A DNA stretch of 29,399 nt from Sperchopsis tessellata (taxonomy: Eukaryota; Arthropoda; Insecta; Coleoptera; Hydrophilidae). How positions within the stretch are numbered: position 1 is the first letter of the stretch; every line of letters starts with the position of its first letter. Of this stretch, positions 1-10,465 are shown in pieces. Position numbers and translations under genes: made by a program. The notes beneath the pieces are model-generated. The model had not been told where the DNA came from and ran no database searches. It saw nothing but the letters and a program-made list of their open reading frames with translations. Where the stretch lies: positions 1-29,399 of the forward strand of contig JAWQRN010000451.1 in assembly GCA_033557685.1 (NCBI GenBank), given 5' to 3'.

Positions 1-1545
1 CATCCAGATTACATGTTGGGAGTAATGAACGGCGTGCTCGGTTCTGGAGTTTTCCCTGAGCAATGGAAAGTGGCGAGTCTTTAAAACACAGCAGGGAAAC
101 TCCTCGAACAGCTGCTACTCAGCCGGCTGAAGCAAGAACTGGCGAGAACAGGAGGGATCTCAGAGATGCAATACAGATTTAGAGAAGGCAGAACAACAAT
201 AGATGCCATAAGAAAGGTATTAAGCATTGCGGCGCACCAAAAAACTTTGTGCCCTAGTCACGTTGCATGTAAAAAATGCGTTCAACGAAGTGTCATGGCA
301 GGTGATACTGGATGAATTAACTATAAGAGGTATTGCCCCATACTTGCTGAGGCTGGTGAGGAGTTACTTGCGTGGAAGATGCATAATACTCGACGATGAC
401 ACCAAAACGAAGGAACAATGTATTAACGATAGAGTTCCACAGGTATTCGTAATCAGGCCGACATTATGGAACGTTTAATATGACAGAATGTTACAGAAAC
501 AACTGCAGGAAGGAGCGCCGATTATTGCATTCGCGGACAACATGGCAATGGTGGTGGTGGCAAGAACGAAGACCGAGTTGACCTACAGAACAAATAAGGC
601 CCAAGAAGAGATTAGGGATCGGATGGCTGAATAAAGACTAGTAGAAGTAGTGCCAGAAAAAAAAAAACGGAAGAACTGATATTCACGCAAAAGACGAAGA
701 TAGTCTACATAACATTCACAATAGCTGGTGTGATCATCGTACCAAAAAAAGAAGTAAAGTACCTGGGAGTTGTACTGGACCGGAAAAGAAGCTTTGTGGC
801 GCATGTGGAATGGACGGTGAAAAAGGTAGAGAAGACTGTGGCGGCCTTGGCAAGACTTATGCCAAACATAGGAGGGCCGAAGAGCAGCAAAAGAAAAGTG
901 CTGAGAGGAGGTGCCAACTCAGAAACGTTGTACGGAGCTGAGGTGTGGAAGGTGGCTATGAGGAGAAAATTGCAAGCAGCCAAAAGGAAGATGGCGATAA
1001 GTGCATGTTCGGCATATCGAACTGTAGCCGGAGTGGCCTTAGGGGTAAGAGCTGGACTACCACCTGCTCATTTATTGGCAAAAGAAAGAAGCGAAAGGCA
1101 CTGTGGAGGCGCGAAGGCAAGTGATGCCAGACAGGAATTGGCGAGAAGATAGCAGATTGAGTGGAAGGAAGCAACGGAGAGCGCATGGACGCACAGATAA
1201 AGCCATGGATCGAAAGGAAATATGGAGGGGTTGGTTATCACCTGACACAGGTATAAACGAGTCACAGGTGTTTCAGAGAATACCTGTACAGTATAAAGAG
1301 AGAGAGTGAAGACACTTCTGTGTATTGTGAGGAAGTCGGAAGCGCGATTCGGGATGCACAAGAGGCGGATGGTGGAGCTTGAGATTGATGTGGAGCTGGA
1401 GCCCGACAATTTTATACAAACTATGCTGGAGAGCGAGAGAAATTGGAATAAGTTCGAAAATATGGTAACAAATATACTAAATAGAAGGGAAAGGGACGAA
1501 TGGAGTCGACAGCGACAGCATAACAATAACGATGACTGATAAAAG
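1..1545 (+). pseudogene. R1-type reverse transcriptase, degenerate
   Basis: In the family this protein reverse-transcribes the element RNA at a nicked target. The finger region reads MLGVMNGVLGSGVFPEQWKV at 13-72. The usual IHKGKK...SYRPLCLLD block is missing, and the frame goes straight to GKLLEQLLLSRLKQELARTG near 90-150, so about 25 codons are deleted. Motif A follows as LVTLHVKNAFNEVSW (about 247-297, normally LDVKNAFNS), then YLLRLVRSYLRGR. The catalytic YADD box is FADN at 530-541, so the second Asp is lost. The thumb and C-terminus continue from 730 (EVKYLGVVLDRKRSF, then ETLYGAEVW), followed by a frameshifted HLTQ-type tail to about 1530. A stop at 478 and A-rich slippage at 656-667 break the frame. 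It cannot encode an active enzyme. Confidence 0.82.
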
Positions 1546-1701
1546 AAAGAGAAGACAATAAGAGACACCCTCCACCCTGAAGTAATGTGTGAGTGGTCCC
1601 GGAGTGGACGAGGAGAAGAGAGGGATGGGTTTTGGCTGGTTAAAGTCCAGCACTACTCCAAACGTTAGATGAAGTTCGGAGTGTCCATGAGGAAAAAAAA
1701 A
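1..1701 (+). mobile_element. R1-clade non-LTR retrotransposon (LINE), truncated at the window edge
   Basis: This is the 3' part of an R1-type LINE: reverse transcriptase, C-terminal region, a 3' UTR from about 1545, and a nine-A run at 1693-1701 that marks the likely 3' end. It is more GC-rich than the flanking DNA, which changes character sharply after the A-run. The next sequence does not look like 28S rDNA, the target of canonical R1, so this is probably an R1-clade element without rDNA specificity or one that landed elsewhere. Decay includes stops, frameshifts and at least one internal deletion. Confidence 0.8.
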
Positions 1702-1719
1702 GATGGACCTAAAGGAAAA

Positions 1720-2354
1720 CTACAATCCCTAGAAAATTTAGTTACTATAGGAACTCAATGAAGATGACCTCGATCGCTGAATGCAATTTTGTGAAATTAT
1801 GAAGGATTTATGTAACGCTAATCCACACTTCCTTTGCCAAATCCTTTTTTCATATGAATCTGCGGTTTGCCTACATGGCCAAGGATGACTGACACTATAA
1901 TTATTGACCCTTTCATCTTTGAAGAATCTCTCACGAGGCAGAGATATCTGGATTTTTTGATAAATGATCTTGCACCTGCCCTTGGAAATGTTTCCGAATG
2001 AAAATGCTCATGACTCACCAAATTACAATATCTTGTTTCAACAAGATCGTGCACCTCCGCACATTGCACGCTCTATTCGCGAGTTTTTAAAAAATTGCTT
2101 TCCTGAGAGGTGGATTGGTAAACGAGGACCGATAGAGCGGCTCCCAAAGTCCCCAGATCTTACTCCCCTTGATTTTTTTCTTATGGAGTATATCCAAAGT
2201 CTGTGTAGATAGACCACAAAAACTACAGGAATTGATAAATTATCTGAGGTACGAAATGCGTAGAATTAGACCAGAATTCGCAATGTACAAGATGAATGTG
2301 CCCATCCCTTTGCATATTGCCAAAAGGCCGGTGGATGTCATTTCGAACATTTGA
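1720..2354 (+). pseudogene. Tc1/mariner-like (Tc3-type) transposase fragment
   Basis: This is the C-terminal catalytic part of a DDE transposase of a type very common in arthropods. From about 1750 one frame reads ELNEDDLDR, a stop, MQFCEIMKDLCNANPHFLCQ, then ILFSYES. The last is the family's ILFSDE box with the first catalytic Asp changed to Tyr (codon 1853-1855). After frameshifts, 1964-2212 carries LFQQDRAPPHIARSIREFL (second Asp box), RWIGKRGPIE and SPDLTPLDFFL (third acidic box), then a frameshift into a PQKLQELINYLRYEMRRI tail ending near 2354. The N-terminal helix-turn-helix half is absent and no terminal inverted repeats are visible. The fragment abuts the R1 A-run, so their order of arrival cannot be told. 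Confidence 0.8.
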
Positions 2355-3187
2355 TTTAAATAAATGAATTAAATTTATTTACTGAATAACTGAATTTAGT
2401 TTGTTCTTTGTTAGTAGTCAAATGTATGCATATACTCTTCAATTATCTTGTATATGAAAATGCTTTTATGTAAGATATCCACATGTTGATGTTTTCATTT
2501 GGAAAATTGAGTGATCTATCAAAGTCACGAAAAAAAATTTGGTATTTCTAATTTTAAAAAAGAACTTTAATGTCTTTATTTGAAAACAGGGAAGGGTACA
2601 ACCTTGAGTTTGATACAGAAATGTATATTTATTTATAATAAAATCGACCAGTCCGAACTGATTTTCGAATAATTAATTGTTTTAGTATTAATGCATTTGT
2701 TTCATAATTTAGCCGCTCACCATACAATGTATTTTGTCTATTATTTTTAAAAGAAAGCCCTCTATATTTTTTCAATTTTAAGTTAACTAAAACTACACGT
2801 AGACGTATAAAACCCATTGTTATTAAATATAACACACTCTATTTTTACACAATAAAGTACAAAATATAATTGTATGTATGCTATTGATAATTTGGTACAG
2901 GTATTATATATATCCTTTTTTAACTTGAAAAGCAAAGTCACCATTTGCAGATTTGAATTCTTAAATTACTTTATATTAAGTATATTGTGTAAGCTATCTA
3001 TAAGAGATAAACATGTGTCAAATGTTACATTTCGCTCTAGAAAGCTCTTTTACGTAGAATAAAATTATAAATAAAGGATTTTAACGCGAAATGTAACCTT
3101 CGACAGGTGCTAAACTTTCGCAAACGGCTTACACTTTTTCTATTTTTTTTTATTTTATTGGTTTGGGGATCAAAGATCATATACCTC
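2355..3187. other. AT-rich spacer, no gene seen
   Basis: I see no coding or element signal here apart from a short inverted repeat. The 12-bp word GTTACATTTCGC at 3024-3035 recurs as its exact reverse complement at 3086-3097, about 50 bp apart. This could be a decayed miniature element or chance. Confidence 0.5.
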
Positions 3188-3212
3188 ATATATATATATA
3201 TATATATATATA
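3188..3212. repeat. (TA)n microsatellite
   Basis: An uninterrupted TA dinucleotide run lies downstream, in the minus-strand sense, of the LINE relic at 3400-4263. It may be decayed 3' tail sequence of that LINE or independent expansion. Confidence 0.85.
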
Positions 3213-3399
3213 AATTTCGTTGTTAAGAAACCATGATTGACTAGAGATCAGAAGTAAAATAACAAGGACACATAGTTTACGTCAAGGGGCTCATGATGAC
3301 AACTTAATTGAGACAAACAAGATATAAGCCACGGAAAACAGGACGGCAGACAAAAGTAAGTTTCAAGGAAGGTAGATCTCTAGCTTTTGGGTAATATTT

Positions 3400-4263
3400 A
3401 TATTAATGTACGTTCGTTTATAAATTACATTTTCAAGTCAAAGATTTTCTTTTTGTTAGTCTGTAGCAGTCTTATGATATATGTAGGGAACTGAACTTCT
3501 TGTTTCAATAATCCGTTATACAATATACTGGAACCCAAACTGTGTCAAAGATAAGTAAAAAATATATGATTGAAGTAGGAATAATCACAACCACATTCAC
3601 AAGATGGATAATCGATCAAGTTAATTCTTACCAAGTGCGCGGGATATCTCCCATGCCCAAATTTAACTCTTGCGATGGAGGAATACTACTTTCCGCATAT
3701 TTTGACCAAAAATGACGGATGAATCCTGTAATATTGAGTTGGGTGGTTAAGATTGAACAAGTTCCACTGATCTTCGGAAATTAACAGTGGCAATTCCACA
3801 GGTGTCCCATCTGAAATGCACCTTAACCTAACAGAGAAAAATATGACAACATTCTGTATTCTTTGAAACAGTTTCATTTTTTTATTCAGTACATAGACTT
3901 CCACGGCTACAGTAAATATCTCCCGGAAAATCTGAAGAAATTTCATTTTTATTTGCATAATCATAGCAGGCAATGCGGCATGATACTGAGGACATCCAAT
4001 AGCAAGCAACGCACTTTGTGAGTCCAAAAATATAATGATAGTCTGGTTACTTAGTTCTCGGGTTTATTTCAATGCTTCCAATATGGCATATGCTTTCGCA
4101 GAAAAATTGATGTTTCATTAGGTAATCTAACTAGAACCTTCTTATTGTACAGGGGATAGTAGATCGCACAGCCACATCCTTCACTTGATTTGGAGCCAAC
4201 AGTGAATATTTTGAGTAAAGATTGGTAGCTATAAAGTAAACTATTGAATATGTTTTCATTCAA
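3400..4263 (-). pseudogene. LINE RNase H domain and C-terminal region, degenerate
   Basis: Read on the minus strand from 4263, the first frame gives FTVGSKSSEGCGCAIYYP, then VLVRLPNETSIF. This is the start of a LINE-encoded RNase H fold, normally YTDGSK, with the catalytic Asp replaced by Val. After a frameshift, 4027-3686 gives DSQSALLAIGCPQYHAALPA, the strand and helix with the second RNase H Asp, and then SDGTPVELPLL. Beyond a stop, another frame reads VKFGHGRYPAHLVRINL and PSCECGCDYSYFNHIFF, the Cys/His-rich C-terminal tail typical of RNase H-bearing LINEs such as the I group. The reverse transcriptase itself is missing, so the copy is 5'-truncated. Clade assignment is inference. Confidence 0.75.
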
Positions 4264-4351
4264 TACTGTAAAGTCTGTATTGGAGGAAATGGCATGTTAG
4301 TAGGAACAATTTAGTCCCCAATTCCGTATTTACAACTACTTAGGGTTCTGT

Positions 4352-4461
4352 AGGAATGTGGTTTCCGTGTGTAAACCGTGTAGATCCTCTACACGGTTTC
4401 CACCCGGAAACAATATTCATACAGATAATAATCGTGGATGTCTATTACATTTAAAACTTAT
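4352..4461 (+). mobile_element. Short palindromic Penelope-related insertion (110 bp)
   Basis: The insertion is flanked by GGTTCTGT at 4344-4351 and again at 4462-4469, an 8-bp target-site duplication. It begins with a near-perfect inverted repeat (4354-4384 and 4388-4418) separated by three bases. It ends with ATACAGATAATAATCGTGG and a stretch to ATTACATTTAAA. The same terminal sequence occurs at 11231-11359 and in the Penelope-like 3' ends at 21097-21170 and 22017-22058. The loop where other copies keep a hammerhead-like core is deleted here. In one frame it reads RFPPGNNIHTDNNRGCLLHL, but I take that as incidental to conserved nucleotide sequence. Confidence 0.72.
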
Positions 4462-4469
4462 GGTTCTGT

Positions 4470-6229
4470 TTTCTATGTTCAAATCGGAAACATCAACGAA
4501 AGAATCCGCTAAAGGTGGAGATTTCCTTTTTTCCAGTAAGGGTGAGTTAAATTTGCTATAGATAGATTAGCTATAGATAGCGCTACCATACACATAACAG
4601 CCAACGGCTTACACTTAGTTCACATGAACGCAGTGGAATAGTATATTGTAAGGAGGTTGAATTGCATAGGGAAGTTGCACTGACGAAAGGTGATATTCCT
4701 CGAAATACGGCGTATGCAGCGTAATTCTTGTATTTAACAAATTTTTGCATTTTGTACTATAAAACGTGGTCAGAAATAAAAAGCTAACTTTCTTATAAAT
4801 TGGCGGCAATAATCAGTTACTTCAACAGATTTGGCATTATTCTGTAGATTTAAATTTTAACCAAAACATTCCAGCGTGAACGACGACAGTTGCGAATCTC
4901 TCGTAGACTAGTTAAGCGACACTTAGTTATCTTTTTTGAAATATTACGTTATATATTTGTAATCAGTTTTCAGTAGAGGATGTAATGACAGGTTTTGGTG
5001 ACCTGTCAGTGCTAATTATCAAAAACACTAACAAGAAATCGACATAACTTACTAGATACTGATTTTACAAAAGTATTAATTTTTTTAAAAAGTCTCGAAC
5101 AAAGTTCAGCGTTAATCCTATATTCTTTGCAAATATAGTCTTTACTGCTGTGATTACAGTTTCCAGTATGGGCCGTATTAAAGGGTACAACCTGTATCTT
5201 TAAAAATGCCGATTTAGCGTGAATGTACGGTCGAATAGTTGGAGAGAATGTCATTTAGGATCATATTTTCGATATTATAATTACTGGAAAAATTTATTTA
5301 AACTTTTTGGACAGACCGTATAAAATATATTAAAACATATCCTCTTAGTATTTTGTAAAACCATTGATACATGCTTCACCTCATTACAATAATGATGTTC
5401 GTTGCAAATTAAATTTAACCTTTAATGAATTTTGGACACGAAAAGAGTTTCTTTACCTGCCGTTATTCCCATTCACAGCACACATTAAATATATTGAAAT
5501 TGTAAAATTTTATTAAAAGAAATCGAATATATCTTACACATGAAATTAAAAATTTTAAACATCATTATAGGGTACTATGTCTTGAGCAGATTGAACTGAA
5601 AACAGCAACCTTTCTAAATGTTATTTAAGAAAGATACAAGAGATTTTCCAAATTAATGCAATTTAACGTATTTTTGTAAATACTAATATCTTCGAAATTA
5701 TGAACTTTAAGTATTGGGATGCCGATAAAAATCATCAGAAACCATTTGAAAAGAGACAGGAAACGCAAAAATGTATGACATGTTCCCAGGGGCGGCCTAC
5801 TGCAGTAATTAAGGTAAATACCTTGGCAGCTGTGTTAATCAAGTCACCGCTGCCCATCCTGTCACGATTAAACATAATTTTACCGAAGCGAATAAACAGA
5901 AAGTCACAATAGTTTTTGTAAGCGTTTGGTATACATATTTAATTATGCTTACTTTTTCGGAAGCTTATCTTTCTCCGCGCCGAAAGAAATAATTAATAAA
6001 CATAATATATTGAGTGATGTACGATTCGTTGTTTCTAATGATTTTGGTTCATTTTCTCGTATGCTTCAAAATAAATAAATAAAATAAATACATAGTTTCC
6101 TATTCTGTCTTCGTTCATTATTAGCTTCCTTCCGTTTTTCTAATTTTCCTTTATTCGTATTTCTACCTTTGTCTGCCTTCTTGCGATAGATCTGTTTTGA
6201 CATTTACAGAAAAATGATAGGTATTTAAA
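4470..6229. other. AT-rich spacer, no gene recognised
   Basis: The only open frames are short (for example 70 codons at 5700-5912 on the plus strand) and match nothing I know. The word AACGGCTTACACTT occurs at about 4605-4618 and also near 3124-3137, hinting at decayed copies of one repeat. I see no convincing terminal repeats or coding motif. Confidence 0.45.
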
Positions 6230-6780
6230 GTATCTTTTTGTTTCAGTGATAGCCCTTTCTACAGTCGTTGTTCCCATTAGCCTTTGTTTTATTTTTTTAT
6301 TTTTAATCAACATTTACATCTTAATTCAGGTTAATTTGTTGTGTTTTTTTGGGTTTTTTTGTTTTTGTTTTGTTTCTTGTTTGGTTGCCTAACCCCGCTT
6401 TCTCCCTTGATTGCGATTTATGGTTAACCTTTCCTTAAGCTTTTCTGTCTTTACCTTTTGTAGATTTTTTATTGTTACTGCTATATTTTGTGCATGGCTC
6501 TATTTGTGTGGTTGTTCAGTATTCACGTGTTGTTTTGGTTTTGTGCAGGTTTGGTTTGACATCATCTTCTGAGTTAGGTTTTTCCTCTAAATTTTCCTTA
6601 TTTTTCTGTAAACAGCCTTCCCACTTATTTTCGAGACTCTGTTCGTAAATTTTTCTTTTGTTTATTTTGTTTTGTGCTGTGTATATTTACAATTTTAAAA
6701 TGTTTCATTACACCTCTATTCTAGAGGTCTGTTTATTTTGTTTTGTTTTTGTTTATTTTATTTTATTTTAAGACCGTGGC
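6230..6780 (+). other. T/G-rich, strand-asymmetric tract
   Basis: About 550 bases are dominated by T on the plus strand, with many GTTTT and TTTATTTT words, and no open frame. It leads directly into the hairpin and poly(A) signal at 6802-6870. It may be the U-rich 3' UTR of a decayed retroelement, which is inference. Confidence 0.5.
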
Positions 6781-6801
6781 TGATATGTTTGTTCCAAATT
6801 A

Positions 6802-6870
6802 TATTCCTGAAGATGAGGCAGGTGCCTCGAAACATGTCGGCTATTGTTTAATAAAGCAATATTAAGTAAC
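6802..6870 (+). other. Hairpin with GAAACATGTCGG tail and poly(A) signal
   Basis: CCTGAAGAT is followed by the perfect stem GAGGCA/TGCCTC (6815-6820 and 6823-6828), then GAAACATGTCGG, then AATAAA near 6850. A second locus at 8901-8945 has the same order with a different stem sequence, so the design is conserved by pairing as well as by sequence. The GAAAC-A/G-TCGG part also occurs in the Penelope 3' ends at 21097-22058. It resembles the stem II-GAAA-stem III order of a hammerhead, but the CTGANGA box is not correctly placed. Confidence 0.5.
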
Positions 6871-8783
6871 TGGTGTTTCCTTGGACAATTTTTCAATACT
6901 TCCTCAAAATGGAACACCCAATGTACTCCTAGTCTACGTTTTCATTTTCATATACTTATTAACTTCGTCGTGTCATTTTCTGTCAAATCAGATTTGAGCC
7001 ATAGAAATATGTGAAATCCAAGACTTTAGATTTCTTAGGTAGGGGTTCGATTTCATTATGTTCGTTTATATTGTTTTCCTCTCTATTTGATCCGCTTGAC
7101 TCTAAACTTGTTAACATACTATTACATTCACTCGGCTTGTGATTTGTATTCCTTAATTAAATCACGCACATACTTAATTACTTCATGTTTTATCGTTGTG
7201 CGAAAACATTTTCTGGCGTAAATTATGTGAAAGGAATGATGTAATTCTATTAAATATTTATGCATTTAAAGTTTTCTATTAAAAATAGTCGTGCTCAGGT
7301 TTTCAAATTAACAACATCAGTTGAATGAGTTGGGGAAACTTCCAAACAATTCAAAAGCACAGTTCTAATTAGCAATGCTAGTTCCAATGTTGGGTAAATA
7401 CCACCTTCAAGTTATACAGATGCGTCTTTAAATGCTTTCAATTAACATATAAGCATCTTTAGGGTTTCTTGATCTATGTGGTTCATTCTTTCATCCTCTC
7501 GACGATCGAAGTGAATGTTTAAAATTGCATCGTAATTGGCATAACATGACTATTTCAAAGATACAAATATTTGTGGTGAAGCCGAAGAATACTTATGTTC
7601 TTTAAATATGTAAGAACATTTGTAATCTCATTCGTCAATAATTTAATGTATATAAGCGATATAGCAACTCAATAATCTTATAGTTTATTGTAAGACAAAA
7701 CAAAATATTCATATAAATTAAGTGTCTCTGGATTGGTACAATACATTTATTATATAATCAACAAAGCTGCACATCAGCTCATGTTAACACACGTTCTCAG
7801 CCATTATACAACATACATTAAGTTTATCAGAAGCTGAAATCCACGTTACTATGGAATTATTTTTGAGAAAAACCGGTAGTTGCGACAGAGTTATATCGTA
7901 TATTTATTACACAGTATCATCAATTAAGACATTTGTAAAGATTTGACAAAGAAACATGTATAATCACACTGGTAAAATGTAAAATAGTAAATTAGCTCAT
8001 AAAAGTTAATCAGACAAATAGACCTTTTAGTAGCGTCATGCAAATTGAATAAGAACAACTCAATAAAGTTGTATATGAAAATGTATTTACATTTTTTTTT
8101 AAATGTATTAAAATGTGCAAACAGAATAAGACATTGTGACGAATTAAAATAGTACAAAAGCATAGACAGCTCACTTAAACTTAGTAAGTCACTTATAAAT
8201 ACTAGTAGGGAAAAATCCTTTTAGTATTAAATACACTTTCAAACAATAAATAATTCATTCCTTTATTTAAAATTTAATAAGCATTTATATCGTCGTAATT
8301 TAATGAGACTCTCTAGAATCTAGTATCTAAATTATCTATCCCTGCTTTCACATAAAGTTCGTATTTAAATAGAGAAACATAATGAAGGAGCATATTTTTA
8401 TCACAAATTAGTATTAATTATTAGATAATATTATAAGTATTAACGAAATACAGTATATTTAATATATTGTAGTGCTAGAATATTACTAAAACAATCTAAA
8501 ATATCCATATTTTCAGTAATCCTTATATTCCAAAAGATACATTGACATGATGATAATGCAATAACGTTATTTTCGAAATACGACCAACACAATAATAAAA
8601 AAAATATATCCTAGTCTTAAATTTTGTGAAAATTAACTTATTTATTGAGCAACAGAGAAATATCCTTAACAGCCTCAGTATTGCATTCCTATATATTTTT
8701 AAAATACAATGAAGTTGCTAGTGAAATTTTACTTTACTTCAGTACGTAAACGGTAAACTACGAAAATCCTTTCATTCAATGAT
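6871..8783. other. AT-rich spacer, no gene seen
   Basis: No recognisable coding sequence or element ends. The one frame of any length (minus strand, 7924-8163) is low-complexity Phe/Tyr/Asn-rich translation of AT-rich DNA and is not credible as a gene. Confidence 0.55.
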
Positions 8784-8900
8784 TAGCACTTTTGAGAGCT
8801 ACATGCTAGCTATACTTAGCACTTCATAGAGCTGATCGGCACCTGCATCTAACACTTTTCAGAGCTACATGGCAATCTATAACTAGCCCTTTTAAGAGTC
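8784..8900. repeat. Minisatellite, about 33-34 bp unit x 3.5
   Basis: Three diverged tandem units (8784-8816, 8817-8849, 8850-8883) and a half unit (8884-8900) each begin TAGCACTTTT or a close variant, followed by AGAGCTACATG or similar. The array runs directly into the hairpin at 8901. Confidence 0.75.
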
Positions 8901-8950
8901 TTGATAATGTACCTTGAAATGGGGTACGAAATGTTGGCAAAAATAAAAGT
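8901..8950 (+). other. Second GAAAYRTNGG hairpin with poly(A) signal
   Basis: TTGATAAT is followed by stem GTACC (8909-8913) and GGTAC (8923-8927), then GAAATGTTGGC and AATAAA near 8942. The arrangement matches 6802-6870 with a covarying stem. Confidence 0.5.
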
Positions 8951-9289
8951 CAACACACGATTATCTCCTGGAAACCTGTAGATATTTACTGCTGTCGTCT
9001 ACATACTGAATTAACACTACGGGGTGTCTATCTGCCAAAAAAAAAAACGCGCCAATTTTTAACAAAGAAATAAATGAGCGCTAAAAAAATACACGAAATC
9101 CTTGCATTTTTGACCGATTAAAATCAGAAAATATTATAGACTGGAGATTTAAGTGCGATGCAAGGTTAAGTAAGGATTTTGTATTTTTTTGAAAAAGATA
9201 CAAACTTTGTAAAAGAACAATTTCATTTATTTCAATTGGTATAAAGTTTTATTAAAAAAGAAATAAAAACAAAAGCAAAATGAATTAAC
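8951..9289. other. Spacer, no gene seen
   Basis: AT-rich sequence with an A-run near 9040. No element ends or coding signal could be supported. Confidence 0.5.
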
Positions 9290-10080
9290 ATCGGGTACAA
9301 GGATATGAAGAAATAGAGATAACGCAGTCTGTATTTTCGGATGATATAATAATATTTGGGAGCTCAGAAAAAGCACAAAATGATAACCTAAAAATATGGA
9401 AAGAGGTATTGCATAAACGAAAACTGAAAAGACGAAAGTGATAGTGATTTCCAAAGAAGAGAAAATAATTAACAGTCAAGTATATGGAGAAAATCTTGAA
9501 CAAGTCAGAGAATTTAAATATCTAGGATCAATAATAGATAACCAAGGAAGATATTATAGTGGTAATAACAACAGAGTCAAGAAATCAGCTGTATAGCGGC
9601 TATATAAGGAAATTTCGAAGGAGATCAAACTAACAGTGTTCAGAACAATATACATGCCTAAACTAACATATGGAAGTGAAACATGGGTTATAATTACAAG
9701 CCAAAGATCAAGGGTGCAGGTGACAGAAATGAAGTACCTAATGAAAGTAGAAGGAGGAAAGATATAATCCGAAACACAGACATAAGGAATTACATCGGCA
9801 CAGAAGAATATAGAAGAGGGACAGATGAGATGGCTTGGATATATAAATAGAATGAACAACGACATACAAGTGAAACGAGTGTGGCAGGCGAGATCTTGGG
9901 GCAAGAAATCAAGAGAAAGGCCAAGGGAAACCTGAAACGACACAATCGCCTAAACGCTAAGAGACAAGGGAAAGAGCTAGAAGCAGGCGAAAGAGTGTAC
10001 AGCTAATAGGAAGAAGTGGATTAAATTCTACAAGAAATGAAAATGGGAAAAGCCTCGACATCCATCAAGAGTATATGTGG
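9290..10080 (+). pseudogene. LINE reverse transcriptase C-terminal half, degenerate
   Basis: Joining frames on the plus strand gives SVFSDDIIIFGSSEKAQND, a catalytic YADD-type box in altered form (FSDD, near 9330). Then come EQVREFKYLGSIIDNQGRY, TVFRTIYMPKLTYGSETWVI, a MKYLMKVEGG segment, GQMRWLGYINRMNNDIQVKR and SWGKKSRERPRET. This is the standard order of thumb and C-terminal motifs in RTE- or L1/Jockey-like insect LINEs. The N-terminal endonuclease and RT palm motif A are missing, so this is a 5'-truncated insertion. The frame is broken by a stop near 9446 and several small indels. A 3' end around 10080 is suggested by loss of similarity after the GEKASTS-type tail. Confidence 0.8.
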
Positions 10081-10184
10081 AAAAACATTAATAAAGTAAG
10101 ATAAATTTATGTTAAATTTTATTTATCTTTATTAATAGTAAAAATAAGTTATTTTAAAACATTTAAACGCTATTATCTCAAAAC

Positions 10185-10465
10185 TTCCTAATGTTGGTTC
10201 TCTTAGTATTAGACTGGTACAGCATTATTTATAAAAATTATTCAGACTACAATTTATGTAATGCTTTGAGAATTTTAATTACATTGCTGGAATCCGTAAT
10301 TAGTGACGAGCGATTGTATTCACGATTGGAATTAATCAGAACTTACCTGAGATCGACAGAAATGTCTTGTTGATTTATCAGGAATTGCAAGGGAACATTT
10401 GCGATGCATTAGAGTTTGACGCAATTTCAGAGGAATTTGTAACAATTAAATCACGAAAGTAATGA
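10185..10465 (+). pseudogene. hAT-type transposase C-terminal (dimerisation) fragment
   Basis: The frame at about 10255-10370 reads NALRILITLLESVISDERLY then SRLELIRTYLRSTEMS. It is followed after a frameshift by LIYQELQGNICDALEFDAIS and EEFVTIKSRK to about 10462. This matches the hAT C-terminal dimerisation region, as in ZMYM1-like arthropod copies: ALRILLTIPVTVAS-ERSFSKLKLIKTYLRS, then LATI.IE..I...D.D..I..FA..KARK. The catalytic RNase H-like core is absent. Flanks carry no clear inverted repeats, so only a tail remains. Confidence 0.72.

Noticed and set aside
1068..1568. 166-codon minus-strand open frame
   Set aside because: It is antisense to the R1-type coding relic. Purine-rich sense sequence produces long pyrimidine-rich antisense frames by chance.
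5700..5912. 70-codon plus-strand open frame as a small gene
   Set aside because: No recognisable motif, no splice or promoter context that I can support, and the length is expected by chance.
7025..7045. GGGGTTCGATTTC resembling a tRNA B box
   Set aside because: No A box at the right distance and no cloverleaf could be drawn, so no tRNA or SINE is called.
8784..8900. CRISPR-like array
   Set aside because: Units are contiguous diverged tandem repeats without unique spacers, and the context is animal DNA.
9019..9060. GGGGTGTCTATCTGCC as the end of a DNA transposon
   Set aside because: No matching inverted end was found within the window and no transposase lies between candidate ends.
9554..9943. 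129-codon minus-strand open frame
   Set aside because: It is the antisense of a clear LINE reverse transcriptase relic on the plus strand.
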